Source: Anaeromicrobium sp.
GTDB taxonomy: Bacteria > Bacillota > Clostridia > Peptostreptococcales > Thermotaleaceae
Length of the DNA stretch: 64,000 bases
Reading direction: 5' to 3'
Assembly (NCBI RefSeq): GCF_025210435.1
Contig: NZ_JAOART010000067.1
Location: forward strand, 1 to 64,000
Shown here: one piece after another, positions 16,425 to 27,247 of the stretch
Numbering within the stretch: position 1 is the first letter of the stretch
How the letters are laid out: the number at the start of each line of letters is the position of its first letter
Made by a program: the position numbers and the translations under genes
Notes under the pieces: model-generated
Seen by the model: the letters and a program-made list of their open reading frames with translations, nothing else
Databases searched by the model: none
Told to the model about the DNA's origin: nothing

Positions 16425-16661
16425 ATAGATTTCGTAACACTAAGATTTCTTTATACCGTAACTTGCCTATAAAGGAAAATATATTGAAAATTTTTGGAAT
16501 TGAGGAACGTCACAACATCTTATGTTACTCCAACATGAGACATGAACCTATCTACGAAGATTCACACTTTCGCTTGTGACAAGGACTTCAATGGAAAAAA
16601 TTTTCAATATATTTTCCTGAAATAGGCCCACATAAAGCAAGTTTATACACCAGAAATCTAT
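16425..16661 (+). mobile_element. MITE-like 233-bp repeat, copy B
   Basis: A 237-bp full copy. The arms here read GGAAAATATATTGAAAATTTTT and AAATTTTCAATATATTTTCC; both sides changed together relative to copies A and C, so pairing is kept. Directly after it lies AAGGCATAT, which may be an end fragment of the other repeat family. It fills most of the 382-bp gap between the DUF2238 and LacI-type genes. Confidence 0.8.
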
Positions 16662-16692
16662 AAGGCATATACATCTTAAAATCTAAAAAAAT

Positions 16693-16737
16693 AAGTATTA
16701 GGAAATAAAATTAATACTCATTTTATCTCCTAATACT
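16693..16737 (-). terminator. terminator of the LacI-type repressor gene
   Basis: AGTATTAGGA and TCCTAATACT pair across a 25-nt loop and are followed on the minus strand by ATTTTTTT. Confidence 0.8.
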
Positions 16738-16745
16738 CATATAAC

Positions 16746-17780
<1,035 letters not shown>

Positions 17781-17790
17781 TCATGTTTAT

Positions 17791-19740
17791 CTATCCCTTT
17801 ATAATAATGCTTTCGTAAGGGCCTATAGTAGTATTATCATAGACTAATTCCTCATCCCTATGGTTAGTTATAAATAGCCATCTTTCACCATTTAAATACC
17901 TAATATATACTTCTAATCCATCTTGAGATTTAATATGCTCAATATTATTTTCAACTACTATTTTTTCTGCAATATTACTTATAATACTATTATCTACCCC
18001 TGCTCCAATATAGTATACTTTTCCCGATTCATATTCATTTTCAGTGATACAATATTTAGTGTTATAAAATTTGTCATTGTATCTATATAAACCTTTAGCT
18101 CCTTCAAGACTTATTAAATCTCTCCATACTTCACAATTTCCCAATTTATCATTATATTCATCCATTCCTACTATTTCAACTCTTTGGTCTTTAGTCAATG
18201 ATTCTGATTCTTCAATTTTAATCCCTGCCATCTTTCTTATATGACTAGGAAATGGACTTTTAAAATTAATATTATTATTCCTATCTTTGATCCCTGCCCT
18301 AAAGGAGAATACTATGATTCCTTCATTTTTCACAAAATCTTCAAGTTTTTTCGCCAATTCTCCATCTATTATGGACATAACTGGTATTAATAATACTTTA
18401 TATCCTTTAAAAGATTTTTTAATACTTATTACATCCATATTAGTATTTAAATCATAAAAGGGTTTATACAGTCTTAATACTTCCTTAGTAAAATCAAATT
18501 CACTAGACTGCCTTTGATAATTCCATGACCATATATTATCAAAGTCATATAATAGGGCCACTTGAGATTTTATCTCACTATTAACCAGATCTTCATATTC
18601 TTTAATATGACTCATAAAGGATTTTACTTCCTCGTATTTTCTTCCCTTTTCATTATGCTGATCTATTATACCTAGACAATACTGCTCAGCCCCCCTGGTC
18701 ATACCACGCCATCTGAAAAATAGCATATTTTTACAACCATGGGCCATGGCTTGATAAGCCCACATTTTAGCCTGATTAGGCCTTGGTAAATATCCTATGA
18801 AATCATGGCCTTGAGCTCCCATTATCTCTTCTACTATCCAATAGTTTTTATTTTTAAGTCCCCTTATATAATCTAGGGTCATGGCTATATGATGACTTTC
18901 TATAGGCTTTTTCAGTCCTCCCCATACGGGATAATTGTCATAGGATACAAAATCCAAATCTTCTGACAATAGATTTTGGTCATAGGCCCTATCAAAGAAT
19001 CCTCCAAAAAAATTATGGGTAATTTCTTGTTTCTCTCCCTTGTATTTTCTTATTTGCTCTATTTGTATCTTTCCAAATTTATTTATACAATAGGATCTGA
19101 ATCTAGCATATTCTAACTTTAAAGTAGGATTGTGAGTAGTAATAGTAGGTTTGGGTAATGGAATTTCACTAAAGTCATTATAGGTTTGACCCCAAAATAT
19201 GGTTCCACACAATTCATTAAATTTATCTATAGTATCATATTTATCCTTTAAATATAATCTAAAATCTTCTTCACATTGATCACAATAACACATATCACTG
19301 CCTTCATGGCCAAATTCATTATCTACCTGCCAACTTATTATGCCTTCTTCATCTTTATAGTGACTAACTAATTTTTCCACTATTATCTTTGTATACTCTA
19401 TATACTCCTTAGAATTAAAACAATATTGTCTTCTTCCTCCAAAGGCCCTAGTATGGCCTAATTCATCCTTTGACAATATAGATGGATGCTTTTTTACAAG
19501 CCAGGCAGGAAAGGTAGCCGTGGGAGTTCCAAACATGACTTTTAAACCATATTTCTTTGCCTTTTTTATTACCATATCAAAATATGAAAAATCATATTCC
19601 CCTTCCCTCTTCTCCATCAAATGCCACGCAAACTCTCCAATCCTAATAATATTAGAACCCATTTCCCTTATACGTGCCAAATCTTCATCTATCATACTAT
19701 CATCCCAATGCTCTGGATAATAGTCTACTCCTAAGTACAT
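17791..19740 (-). CDS. GH42 beta-galactosidase
   Basis: A 649-residue intracellular glycoside hydrolase of family 42. The acid/base glutamate is Glu142 in QVDNEFG and the nucleophile is Glu304 or Glu305 in IVEEIMG. Four zinc-binding cysteines typical of the family are at Cys107, 151, 153 and 156 (MCYCDQC). The TIM barrel is followed by a trimerisation domain (about 390-590) and a small beta domain. No signal peptide is present, so it hydrolyses imported beta-galactosides in the cytosol, supplying galactose. It is separated from mglC by a terminator-like hairpin, so it may be partly uncoupled from the transporter. GGGAGG precedes ATG at 19740. Confidence 0.93.
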   Translation of the reverse strand: MYLGVDYYPEHWDDSMIDEDLARIREMGSNIIRIGEFAWHLMEKREGEYDFSYFDMVIKKAKKYGLKVMFGTPTATFPAWLVKKHPSILSKDELGHTRAFGGRRQYCFNSKEYIEYTKIIVEKLVSHYKDEEGIISWQVDNEFGHEGSDMCYCDQCEEDFRLYLKDKYDTIDKFNELCGTIFWGQTYNDFSEIPLPKPTITTHNPTLKLEYARFRSYCINKFGKIQIEQIRKYKGEKQEITHNFFGGFFDRAYDQNLLSEDLDFVSYDNYPVWGGLKKPIESHHIAMTLDYIRGLKNKNYWIVEEIMGAQGHDFIGYLPRPNQAKMWAYQAMAHGCKNMLFFRWRGMTRGAEQYCLGIIDQHNEKGRKYEEVKSFMSHIKEYEDLVNSEIKSQVALLYDFDNIWSWNYQRQSSEFDFTKEVLRLYKPFYDLNTNMDVISIKKSFKGYKVLLIPVMSIIDGELAKKLEDFVKNEGIIVFSFRAGIKDRNNNINFKSPFPSHIRKMAGIKIEESESLTKDQRVEIVGMDEYNDKLGNCEVWRDLISLEGAKGLYRYNDKFYNTKYCITENEYESGKVYYIGAGVDNSIISNIAEKIVVENNIEHIKSQDGLEVYIRYLNGERWLFITNHRDEELVYDNTTIGPYESIIIKG

Positions 19741-19777
19741 ATTATGCCTCCCAGATAATTAATGTTTATTTTCTTTT

Positions 19778-19818
19778 AAAAAAGAGGTAGTTAATTATTA
19801 TTAAACTACCCCTTTTTG
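19778..19818 (-). terminator. terminator or attenuator between mglC and the beta-galactosidase gene
   Basis: AAAGAGGTAGTTTAA-type arms, with GGTAGTT pairing AACTACC, and T-rich flanks on the minus strand. It would lower transcript levels of the downstream hydrolase and repressor relative to the transporter. Confidence 0.7.
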
Positions 19819-19823
19819 TAAAA

Positions 19824-20870
19824 TTATTTTTTCTTAATATATTTTCTAGAATCTATTGCTACAGCTGTAATAATTATTAAACCTTTAATTATAAATTGTA
19901 AGTATGGGTTTACCCCTATAAATGATAGGCCATATGCAATTACTTGGAATATTAATACCCCTGTTACAATTCCACCTACAGTACCTATACCACCTGAGAA
20001 GGATAGTCCTCCTACGATACATGCAGAGATGGCATCTAGTTCATACATATTACCCGTGTTATTAGTAGCAGTACCTATACGTGCTGCCTCTAGGGTTCCA
20101 CCTAATCCATATAGTATTCCACCTAACATATAAACTAATAATAAGTACTTAACCACATTTACACCAGATACTATGGCTGCTTCTTGATTTCCACCAATGG
20201 CAAATATATTTTTACCAAACTTAGTTTTATTCCATAATACCCAAATGGCAAAAGTAACTAGTGCTGCATATATTACAAGGAATGGGATCTTAAATCCACC
20301 AATATTAAATGCCCCTTGAGCAAACTTTGTGAATCTAGGATCTAACCCTCCAATAGGTTGAGCTCCATAAGGTGGTCTATCAAAGTAAATGGAGTTTACA
20401 CCATATACTATTACCATCATTCCCAAAGTTGCAATAAAAGGGTCTACCTTTAATTTAGCCACTATAAATCCATTTGTTAATCCGATAAGTCCAGTTATAG
20501 CCATAACAAGGAATATTATCATAGCCATCATAAATATATTTAATTTTGGCAAATTAGGATACATTTTATATGCATAATCTGATGCTTGCAGTAGGGATGC
20601 AGAAACAACTGCCGCAAGACCTACTTGACGACCAAGGGATAAATCCGTTCCCTTTGCTACTATAATACCACCAACCCCAAGGGCCATTATAATACGAGTA
20701 GAAGCTTGTGATAATATATTTCTAAAATTCCTTAAGGATATAAAATCCGGTGAAACTGATACTATAATTATTAAAAGACCAATAAGAACTAAGAATATGG
20801 CATTATTCATCATCCAATTTAGCACATTTTCTTTATCAAAGGTGCTTTTTTTCTCATTAACCACTGACAC
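19824..20870 (-). CDS. mglC: galactose/methyl-galactoside ABC transporter permease
   Basis: A 348-residue permease of the BPD_transp_2 family with about ten hydrophobic segments. The signature MALGVGGIIVAKGTDLSLGRQVGLA (about 63-87) is typical of MglC/RbsC proteins, and the E-A-A-like loop IFAIGGNQEAAIVSGV contacts the ATPase. The start is GTG at 20870, eight bases after AGGAGGG. It lies 16 bp after mglA and forms the dimeric membrane channel of the transporter with mglA and mglB. Galactose specificity is taken from the MglB partner. Confidence 0.93.
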   Translation of the reverse strand: MSVVNEKKSTFDKENVLNWMMNNAIFLVLIGLLIIIVSVSPDFISLRNFRNILSQASTRIIMALGVGGIIVAKGTDLSLGRQVGLAAVVSASLLQASDYAYKMYPNLPKLNIFMMAMIIFLVMAITGLIGLTNGFIVAKLKVDPFIATLGMMVIVYGVNSIYFDRPPYGAQPIGGLDPRFTKFAQGAFNIGGFKIPFLVIYAALVTFAIWVLWNKTKFGKNIFAIGGNQEAAIVSGVNVVKYLLLVYMLGGILYGLGGTLEAARIGTATNNTGNMYELDAISACIVGGLSFSGGIGTVGGIVTGVLIFQVIAYGLSFIGVNPYLQFIIKGLIIITAVAIDSRKYIKKK

Positions 20871-20886
20871 AAATATCCCTCCTATT

Positions 20887-22404
20887 CTATAAATACTTAG
20901 CTGATAGCTTTAATATTTCCTCTTGACAAGTGTCTTTAGTATTTACTATTCCAGCTAATCTTCCATTACTCATTACTAATATTCTATCTGTAACGCCTAA
21001 TAATTCTGCCATTTCAGAGGATACCATCATGACACCCTTTCCCTTATTGGCAAGATCAATCATTAGTTGATATATTTCATATTTGGCCCCTACGTCTATA
21101 CCACGAGTAGGCTCATCTAATAATAAAATCTCAGGCTCTGTAAGTAACCAACGCCCAACAATAACCTTTTGTTGATTTCCTCCTGATAAGCTACTTATAT
21201 GGGTTTTATGGGATGGAGTTTTAACCCTCATACTATCTATAACCCACTTAGTATCTTTACCTATCTTATCAAAGTCTAGGAGTCCTAATTTGTTTATATA
21301 ATTATCTATGTTAGCTATAAAAGAGTTAAAGGTAATATCTAGCATAGAGAATATTCCCGTTGTTCTACGCTCTTCTGTTACTAAAGCAAAACCATTTTTT
21401 ATAGCCACATGGGGATTTTCATTATTTAATTTCTTTCCATGTAAATAAATGGAACCCTCACTCACATGTCTTGCTCCGAATATGGACTCTATAAGTTCAG
21501 TCCTTTTAGCTCCCACAAGGCCTGCCACACCTAATATTTCACCTTTTCTAAGTTCAAAGGATATATCCTTAATTGAGGGTTGATAAGTGGCAGTTAAGTT
21601 TTTAACCTCCATTATTACTTCCCCTGGAGTGTTTGTCATAGGTGGGAAACGATTAGTCAAATCACGTCCAACCATTAAATTTATTATTTCATCTGTAGTA
21701 ATTGTCTTAGCGTCTTTAGTGGCAATCCATTGGCCATCACGCATTATAGTTACGTCATCTGCAATTTGCTTAATTTCTTCCATCTTATGAGATATGTATA
21801 TTATTCCTACGCCTCTGTCCTTTAATGACCTTATTATTTTAAATAAATGGCCAACTTCCTTTTCCGTTAAAGATGATGTAGGTTCATCCATTACTATTAT
21901 TTTTGAATTATAAGAAACGGCCTTTGCTATTTCCACCATTTGACTCTCAGATACGGGTAAACTATCTACCTTTGTACGAGGATCTAAGTTAATATCTAGT
22001 TCTTTAAATATTTTTAATGTGTCATTATACATTTTTTGTTCATCTATAAACATTCCCCTTCTAGGAAAACGACCTAGCCAAATATTGTCCATTATATTAG
22101 TACTTTGTACTTGATTAAGTTCTTGATGTACCATGGATACACCATTATCTAGGGCTTGTCTTGATGAACTGAACTTTACACTCTTTCCTTCTAGTAAAAT
22201 TTCCCCTTCATCCCTATTATATATACCAAATAAACACTTCATTAAAGTTGATTTTCCTGCACCATTTTCTCCCATTAAGGCATGTACTGTTCCTTTTCTT
22301 ACTCTCAAGTTTACTTTGTCTAATGCTTTAACCCCTGGAAACTCCTTAGATATTCCCAGCATTTCTAGTAGATAATCTTCGTTGTTTCTAGCAACTTCTG
22401 CCAT
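20887..22404 (-). CDS. mglA: galactose/methyl-galactoside ABC transporter ATPase
   Basis: About 505 residues with two fused ABC domains. Domain one has Walker [10 protein letters not shown] (about 47-55), signature LPVSESQ and Walker [10 protein letters not shown]. Domain two has a degenerate Walker A (GLVGAKRTE), signature LSGGNQQK and Walker [12 protein letters not shown]. This asymmetry is standard for the monosaccharide CUT2 class. ATG at 22404 is preferred over an in-frame GTG six codons upstream because AAAGGAGG sits eight bases before it, inside the longer reading. It energises the MglC channel. Confidence 0.94.
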   Translation of the reverse strand: MAEVARNNEDYLLEMLGISKEFPGVKALDKVNLRVRKGTVHALMGENGAGKSTLMKCLFGIYNRDEGEILLEGKSVKFSSSRQALDNGVSMVHQELNQVQSTNIMDNIWLGRFPRRGMFIDEQKMYNDTLKIFKELDINLDPRTKVDSLPVSESQMVEIAKAVSYNSKIIVMDEPTSSLTEKEVGHLFKIIRSLKDRGVGIIYISHKMEEIKQIADDVTIMRDGQWIATKDAKTITTDEIINLMVGRDLTNRFPPMTNTPGEVIMEVKNLTATYQPSIKDISFELRKGEILGVAGLVGAKRTELIESIFGARHVSEGSIYLHGKKLNNENPHVAIKNGFALVTEERRTTGIFSMLDITFNSFIANIDNYINKLGLLDFDKIGKDTKWVIDSMRVKTPSHKTHISSLSGGNQQKVIVGRWLLTEPEILLLDEPTRGIDVGAKYEIYQLMIDLANKGKGVMMVSSEMAELLGVTDRILVMSNGRLAGIVNTKDTCQEEILKLSAKYL

Positions 22405-22450
22405 ATTCAAGCCTCCTTTCACATTATTGCAACCATGATTATATTAATAA

Positions 22451-22524
22451 AGATGCATATGCATTATAAATGCAACATGCATCTTTTATTAATATTAATA
22501 GGTAATGGTTATTTTAAAATAACC
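22451..22524 (-). promoter_or_regulatory. intercistronic hairpins between mglB and mglA
   Basis: Two inverted repeats lie in the gap: GATGCAT/ATGCATC around 22452-22483, and GGTTATTTT/AAAATAACC at 22507-22524. Such hairpins after a binding-protein gene commonly stabilise its message and reduce read-through into the ATPase gene. No strong T-run is seen. Confidence 0.5.
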
Positions 22525-22540
22525 GACCCCATAACTTTTA

Positions 22541-23593
22541 TTATTCAGAGTAGCAATCTTTAGCTACTTGGATATTTTCCTTAGTTATAGCTAAGTAAGG
22601 TACACGAACTGCTTTTTTGTCATCAAGTTTCCACTCAGTTCCTTCTAATACGTCCTTGCCATTAGCAACGTTAATAGCTAAATCTACAGTTGCTTTACCT
22701 TGGTTTGCAGCATCGTTAAGTACACTACCTACTAAAGTTCCAGCTTCAATTTGAGTTAAAGCATCAGGGATAGCATCTACACCAACTACTGGCATGAACT
22801 TATCTCCTTCAAAGTATCCTTCAGCCTTTAATGAGTTAACAGCTCCAAGTGCCATAGCATCGTTGTTAGCTATAACAAATTCAATCTTATCTCCATGCTT
22901 AGCAATCCAAGCATCCATTAATTCTTTACCCTTTACAGAGTCCCACATTCCAGTTTGAAGTTCTAATTCTTCAACTTCAATACCTTTTTCAACAATAGTT
23001 TCTACTGCATATTTAGTACGTGCTTCTGCATCTGGATGTCCTGGCTCACCCTTTAATAATACATATTGGATTTTGCCATCGCCATTTTTATCCCATGCTG
23101 GATTTGCTTTCCAAGAATCAACAATTAATTCACCTTGGATAACTCCAGATTCAGATGAAGTAGTTCCTACGTACCAAGCCTTATCATAAGAAGCCATATC
23201 CTCTGGACTTGGCTCTTTGTTAAAGAACACTACTGGTAACTCAGCTTCTTTAGCCTTAGAAATAATAGTAGCTGCCGCTTGAGGGTCAACTAAGTTGATA
23301 GCTAATGATTTTACACCCTTTGAAATCATCATTTCTACTTGCTCATTTTGCTTAGCTTGATCATTTTGAGAGTCATTTAATATAAGATCTGCTTGATCTC
23401 CTGCACTCTTTTCGATAGATCTACGTACGAAAGACATGAAGTTATCATCAAACTTATAGATAGTTACACCTATCTTTGGAGCACTTGCTTCTGCTTCTGG
23501 TTGAGCTTCTGTACTTGATTGCTCAGACGATCCACATGCTGCTAGTGAGAACATTAGTGTTAATATCATTAACACTGATAACACTTTTTTCAT
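22541..23593 (-). CDS. mglB: galactose/glucose-binding lipoprotein
   Basis: About 350 residues. The lipobox SLAAC (cysteine near 20) anchors the protein outside the membrane. The mature part matches MglB: IGVTIYKFDDNFMSFVRR, LNDSQNDQAKQNEQ, INLVDPQAA, FFNKEPS, KGEPGHPDAEART and IANNDAMALGAV. The EF-hand-like calcium loop DKNGDGKIQ (about 168-176) is a hallmark. The ATG at 23593 is chosen because GGGGGA lies seven bases upstream; an in-frame TTG six codons earlier has no ribosome site. It is the first gene of the mgl operon, behind a consensus promoter. Confidence 0.95.
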   Translation of the reverse strand: MKKVLSVLMILTLMFSLAACGSSEQSSTEAQPEAEASAPKIGVTIYKFDDNFMSFVRRSIEKSAGDQADLILNDSQNDQAKQNEQVEMMISKGVKSLAINLVDPQAAATIISKAKEAELPVVFFNKEPSPEDMASYDKAWYVGTTSSESGVIQGELIVDSWKANPAWDKNGDGKIQYVLLKGEPGHPDAEARTKYAVETIVEKGIEVEELELQTGMWDSVKGKELMDAWIAKHGDKIEFVIANNDAMALGAVNSLKAEGYFEGDKFMPVVGVDAIPDALTQIEAGTLVGSVLNDAANQGKATVDLAINVANGKDVLEGTEWKLDDKKAVRVPYLAITKENIQVAKDCYSE

Positions 23594-23650
23594 AATTAAT
23601 CCCCCATTCAATTTTTTTCCATAATTTCATGGAATCCTTTTCCTACTTAA

Positions 23651-23679
23651 ATTTTAGTAAAATTTTAGTAAACTGTCAA
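23651..23679 (-). promoter_or_regulatory. sigma-A promoter of mglB with overlapping operator-like repeat
   Basis: On the minus strand TTGACA (23679-23674), a 17-bp spacer and TAAAAT (23656-23651) form a near-consensus promoter. Spacer and -10 contain two direct copies of TTTACTAAAAT centred on the palindrome TAAAATTTTA, and a third TTTACTAAAA lies upstream near 23733. These are plausible sites for the LacI-type repressor encoded at 16746-17747. Confidence 0.7.
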
Positions 23680-23834
23680 TGGATTTTTTATTTTTAGAAA
23701 TTTTTTATTATTAATTCATCAACATTCTCCTATTTACTAAAATTCCATATTACATGTATATGTACTAGCCCTTTAATACATTACAATATTTAATCCACAT
23801 TGTTCATATTCAAGAAATTTTTTACTAAAAAATA

Positions 23835-23876
23835 AAGGGATTGTCCCATAATTTTTTAAATCATAAAACAATCCTT
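23835..23876 (-). terminator. terminator of the MATE gene
   Basis: AAGGATTGT and ACAATCCCTT (minus strand reading) pair and are followed by TATTTTTTAG. A 55-bp repeat lies between this terminator and the MATE stop codon. Confidence 0.7.
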
Positions 23877-23880
23877 ATTT

Positions 23881-23935
23881 AGGCATATTCAAATAATAAA
23901 TTAGTCATTTCACTGGTTATTTCTTTTATATGCCT
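23881..23935 (-). mobile_element. 55-bp deletion derivative of the 158-bp repeat
   Basis: Both ends of the 158-bp family (AGGCATATTCAAATAATAAATTAGTCATT and ATATGCCT) are joined with the centre missing. Its last base is the first base, on the plus strand, of the MATE stop codon (23935-23937), so the element abuts the stop exactly. Confidence 0.8.
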
Positions 23936-25284
23936 TACTCTAAAGAATACATACTTTTCATTTCTTTTTTTAATAGAAATCCAGTGACAAAAGTTGCCAA
24001 TATATCTGCTATGGGATATGCTATCCAAATACCCAATAGGCCTAGATTTCCTATCCTTGGTAATATTAAAACTAGTGGAATCAAAAACAATACCTGTCTT
24101 AGTAAAGACATTGTTAAAGAAGGTATAGCCTTTCCTATAGATTGAAATAATGTGGCTCCTACCACTTGTATACCTATAACAGGTATTCCTGCTATTATGA
24201 TTCTAAGTACACTTGCACTATTTTCTATAAAATACATATCCTTTGTAAATACTCTCATAATTAAGTTGGGAAATAATTCTCCTATTAATACACTAGTGGT
24301 AGCTAAAATTGTAGTGACTATAATAGATAGTTTTACCGTTTCCTTAACTCTTTCAAACTTTTTGGCTCCATAATTATATCCAACTATGGGCTGCATACCT
24401 TGAACTACTCCAAACAAAGGCATGAATAAAAACATTATTACCTTATTTACAGTTCCAAATATGGATATGGCCACATCTCCACCATAAAACTTTAAAGAAT
24501 TGTTTACCACAATGGCAACAATACTTCCTGCCCCTTGCCTTGCAAAGGATGAAAACCCAACTGTAAATATTTCTTTTATAATTGCCCATTCTAATTTTAA
24601 ATGCCTAAACCTAACTTTTAATGAACTTTTTCCTCCATACATGTAGAGTATAACATAGATTAGGGATGCAAATTGAGAAATAATAGTAGCCCATGCAGCT
24701 CCTCCAATGCCCATATTAAATACAAATATGAATAAAGGGTCTAATATAATATTTAAACCCGTACCTATTACCATTATCACCATAGATACTTTAGCATTAC
24801 CTTCTGCCCTTATTAAGTTATTAGCACAGACTACAAAGGGAAAATATATACTTCCTATGAGAATTATTCTTAAATATTCCACTCCATAGGGAAGTAAATT
24901 ATCTGTAGCTCCAAATATTTTAAGTATGGGTTCTATAAATATGAAACTAAGAAATGCAGTAATTATACTTACTATAAATACAGATGAAAAGGAATTTCCA
25001 GCAACCTTATCTGCCCTTTCTACATCCTTTGCTCCAAGGCTTCTAGATACGGCAGACGCTCCTCCAATGCCCACAGTCTGAGCTATGGCCATTATGATCA
25101 TTTGTACGGGAAAGGCTATTGCCAAAGCTCCTATGGCTATGGTTCCTACTCCCCTTCCTATAAATATAGTATCCACTATATTATATAGGGCATTAACTAC
25201 CATTCCCACCGTGGCAGGTAGTGATAACTTCATCAAAACTTTGCTTATTTTGTCATTTTCTAACATATAACTTCTTTCATTCAT
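23935..25284 (-). CDS. MATE family efflux transporter
   Basis: About 449 residues with 12 hydrophobic segments in two homologous halves, typical of MATE sodium- or proton-coupled drug exporters of the MepA/DinF-like bacterial branch. The N-terminal signature LSLPATVGMVVNALYNIVDTIFIGR is characteristic. The ATG at 25284 lies eight bases after AGGAGG; an in-frame ATG eight codons earlier includes that site in its coding part. The C-terminus ends exactly at the TAAGGCATAT end of a repeat element, so the last residues could have been altered by insertion. The substrate is unknown. Confidence 0.92.
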   Translation of the reverse strand: MNERSYMLENDKISKVLMKLSLPATVGMVVNALYNIVDTIFIGRGVGTIAIGALAIAFPVQMIIMAIAQTVGIGGASAVSRSLGAKDVERADKVAGNSFSSVFIVSIITAFLSFIFIEPILKIFGATDNLLPYGVEYLRIILIGSIYFPFVVCANNLIRAEGNAKVSMVIMVIGTGLNIILDPLFIFVFNMGIGGAAWATIISQFASLIYVILYMYGGKSSLKVRFRHLKLEWAIIKEIFTVGFSSFARQGAGSIVAIVVNNSLKFYGGDVAISIFGTVNKVIMFLFMPLFGVVQGMQPIVGYNYGAKKFERVKETVKLSIIVTTILATTSVLIGELFPNLIMRVFTKDMYFIENSASVLRIIIAGIPVIGIQVVGATLFQSIGKAIPSLTMSLLRQVLFLIPLVLILPRIGNLGLLGIWIAYPIADILATFVTGFLLKKEMKSMYSLE

Positions 25285-25382
25285 ATTTTCTCCTCCTGCA
25301 CCTCCCATTATATGTTAAAATCTACTCCCTTGTAATAGATTTAATAAATTGTTAATACTTTTTTGATATATTCTTTATAAAT

Positions 25383-25428
25383 AAAAATAGTGACTAGGTA
25401 TATATTATATACTTAATCACTATTTTTT
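25383..25428 (-). terminator. terminator of the FMN-binding lipoprotein gene
   Basis: AAAAATAGTGA and TCACTATTTTT pair around an inner TATATATT-rich loop, nine bases past the stop codon. Confidence 0.8.
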
Positions 25429-25436
25429 ATTTCAAT

Positions 25437-25934
25437 CTATTTGGCTTTCTCTAGGGCCTTTTGGGCTAAAGTAAAGAATTCTGAAACTTTAATAGATGCT
25501 CCAGAAATGGCATCTGTACGTCCCTCTTCATCCGTATACTTAATATTATTTGGATTTTGAGTTTCTATTATATATCCTTCTACTAATTGCGCTTGTTCAT
25601 GCCAAGGTGCTTTAGCTCCTGCTTTTTCTACCATTGGATACTTACCATCCTTAGAAGCCTCTTTCTTTGTTGCTCCCTCTTCATTCACTCCATCCCAATT
25701 AGCTGAAACTATCTTTCCCTCTTTAACTTCTATAGAAACGGTTCCCTTCCATCCATTGTTAAATTCATCAGCTTCTGCCTTATATATGCCATCTTTATAT
25801 GAAACTTCATCAGCCTTTTGTTCTACTTGGGCATTTTCCTTAGATGTCTCCTGTGGCTTCTCTGTACAACCTACAAATAATCCCGCTGCTACTACTAATG
25901 TCATACCCATTAATAGGGCTTTCTTCTTTAACAT
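25437..25934 (-). CDS. FMN-binding lipoprotein (PplA/CAD1-like)
   Basis: A 165-residue lipoprotein with lipobox LFVGC (cysteine 23). The mature part is a single FMN_bind domain. The flavin-attachment region reads DAISGASIK (about 142-150), a variant of the D-x-x-S/T-G-A-T motif with serine at the acceptor position. Such proteins carry covalent FMN and pass electrons at the cell surface; in some Firmicutes their signal peptides also give rise to pheromones. No ApbE flavin transferase is in the window. ATG at 25934 follows GGAGGGAAGG. The gene is a single unit with its own terminator. Confidence 0.85.
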   Translation of the reverse strand: MLKKKALLMGMTLVVAAGLFVGCTEKPQETSKENAQVEQKADEVSYKDGIYKAEADEFNNGWKGTVSIEVKEGKIVSANWDGVNEEGATKKEASKDGKYPMVEKAGAKAPWHEQAQLVEGYIIETQNPNNIKYTDEEGRTDAISGASIKVSEFFTLAQKALEKAK

Positions 25935-26045
25935 TTGTCCTTCCCTCCAATGTGTCTGTCTATTATATGTTTATCTAAATTATAATAATTTCATAAACAC
26001 ACTGTCAATAGATATTCTTTTTCATTTGATTATACCTATCATTAT

Positions 26046-27170
26046 CTAATTAGTTACATTTTTTTTAACTTTACTATATATGATACCTGCCACTATGGCC
26101 GTAATAGGAGCTACTAATACTAATCCTATACTGCCTATTACAGTCCTCATTATTTCAGCCGATACTATTTTAAAATTTATTATCCTGCTAAAGCTTGCAT
26201 TTTTATCCATAAAAAGCATAAGAAGTGTAAGATATCCTCCAGAATAGGCCAATAAAAGGGTAGTAGTCATAGTTCCTACCACATCTCGCCCCACATTAAA
26301 ACCTGATTTTATAAGATCATTAATAGGAATATTAGGTTTATGATTTTTGATTTCATACATGGACGATGCCACATCCGTGGCTATATCCATGGCTGCTCCT
26401 GAAGCTCCTATTACTATGGCCGCATAAAATATTTTTCTCATATCTAAATTAAGGTGTCCATTAAACATGAGAGTCTCTGCAAAGGGTGCTGTCATTCCAT
26501 ATAACTCCATCCTACTTCCAAAGAATAAGGTAAGACCTATGGTTATGGATAATCCCGTTATGGTTCCTATAAATGCTGCCACTCCCTTTTTGCTAATTCC
26601 ACATATGGAAAATAATATTATTGCCGTAAGTAACACTAATACCCCCATAGATAATAGTAAGGGGTCCTTTCCATAAAGTAATCCTGGAATTAGAATTTTC
26701 CATATAATAAACAAACTCATTATAAATGAAAATAAGGCCTTAATCCCTATTTGTTTTGCAAATATAATTAAACATATTACAAAGGTTCCAAACAATAATA
26801 GATGATAATTTTGCCTATACAAATCAATAGCCTTACTATCTATTATCTTTCCATCTTCAACCCTAATGGCCACTATTATAGTGTCTCCCCTTTTATAGGT
26901 ATTTTCCACTGATAAATTTCCTACTAAAGTGTTTAGTGAATCCGTACTTTGTCCCTTAAATTCTCCCTCTAGTATATTAACTTCTAAATTTTGTACTCCC
27001 ATATTTGCAATATTAGATTGTATTAAATTATCATTATCCACCTTTAAAACTTTAGCCTTCACTTCAAATACATCTTCTATCTTAGAATCACTATGCCTAT
27101 CAATTACTAAAATTCCCACCACTAATACCATTATTATTATCATAACTAAGCTACTTTTATAATTTTTCAT
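26046..27170 (-). CDS. YibE/F family membrane protein
   Basis: A 374-residue protein with an N-terminal membrane helix (about 7-24), an extracytoplasmic beta-rich domain (about 30-120) with EVKAKVLKVDND and TYKRGDTIIV, and six to eight C-terminal membrane helices containing the YibE/F signature IGASGAAMDIATDVASSM (about 249-266) and GRDVVGTMTTTLLLAYSGG. The family is widespread in Firmicutes but has no proven function. ATG at 27170 follows GGGAG. It is not clearly linked to its neighbours. Confidence 0.88.
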   Translation of the reverse strand: MKNYKSSLVMIIIMVLVVGILVIDRHSDSKIEDVFEVKAKVLKVDNDNLIQSNIANMGVQNLEVNILEGEFKGQSTDSLNTLVGNLSVENTYKRGDTIIVAIRVEDGKIIDSKAIDLYRQNYHLLLFGTFVICLIIFAKQIGIKALFSFIMSLFIIWKILIPGLLYGKDPLLLSMGVLVLLTAIILFSICGISKKGVAAFIGTITGLSITIGLTLFFGSRMELYGMTAPFAETLMFNGHLNLDMRKIFYAAIVIGASGAAMDIATDVASSMYEIKNHKPNIPINDLIKSGFNVGRDVVGTMTTTLLLAYSGGYLTLLMLFMDKNASFSRIINFKIVSAEIMRTVIGSIGLVLVAPITAIVAGIIYSKVKKNVTN

Positions 27171-27216
27171 ATTTTCATGCTCCCATCTAATAATAAAGAA
27201 AAGTTATAGATAATTT

Positions 27217-27240
27217 AAAAGCTGGGTTTCCCCAGCTTTT
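27217..27240 (-). terminator. terminator of the alkaline phosphatase gene
   Basis: AAAAGCTGGG/CCCAGCTTTT with a 4-nt loop, continuing into a T-rich stretch on the minus strand, seven bases past the stop codon. Confidence 0.9.
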
Positions 27241-27247
27241 AATATTT

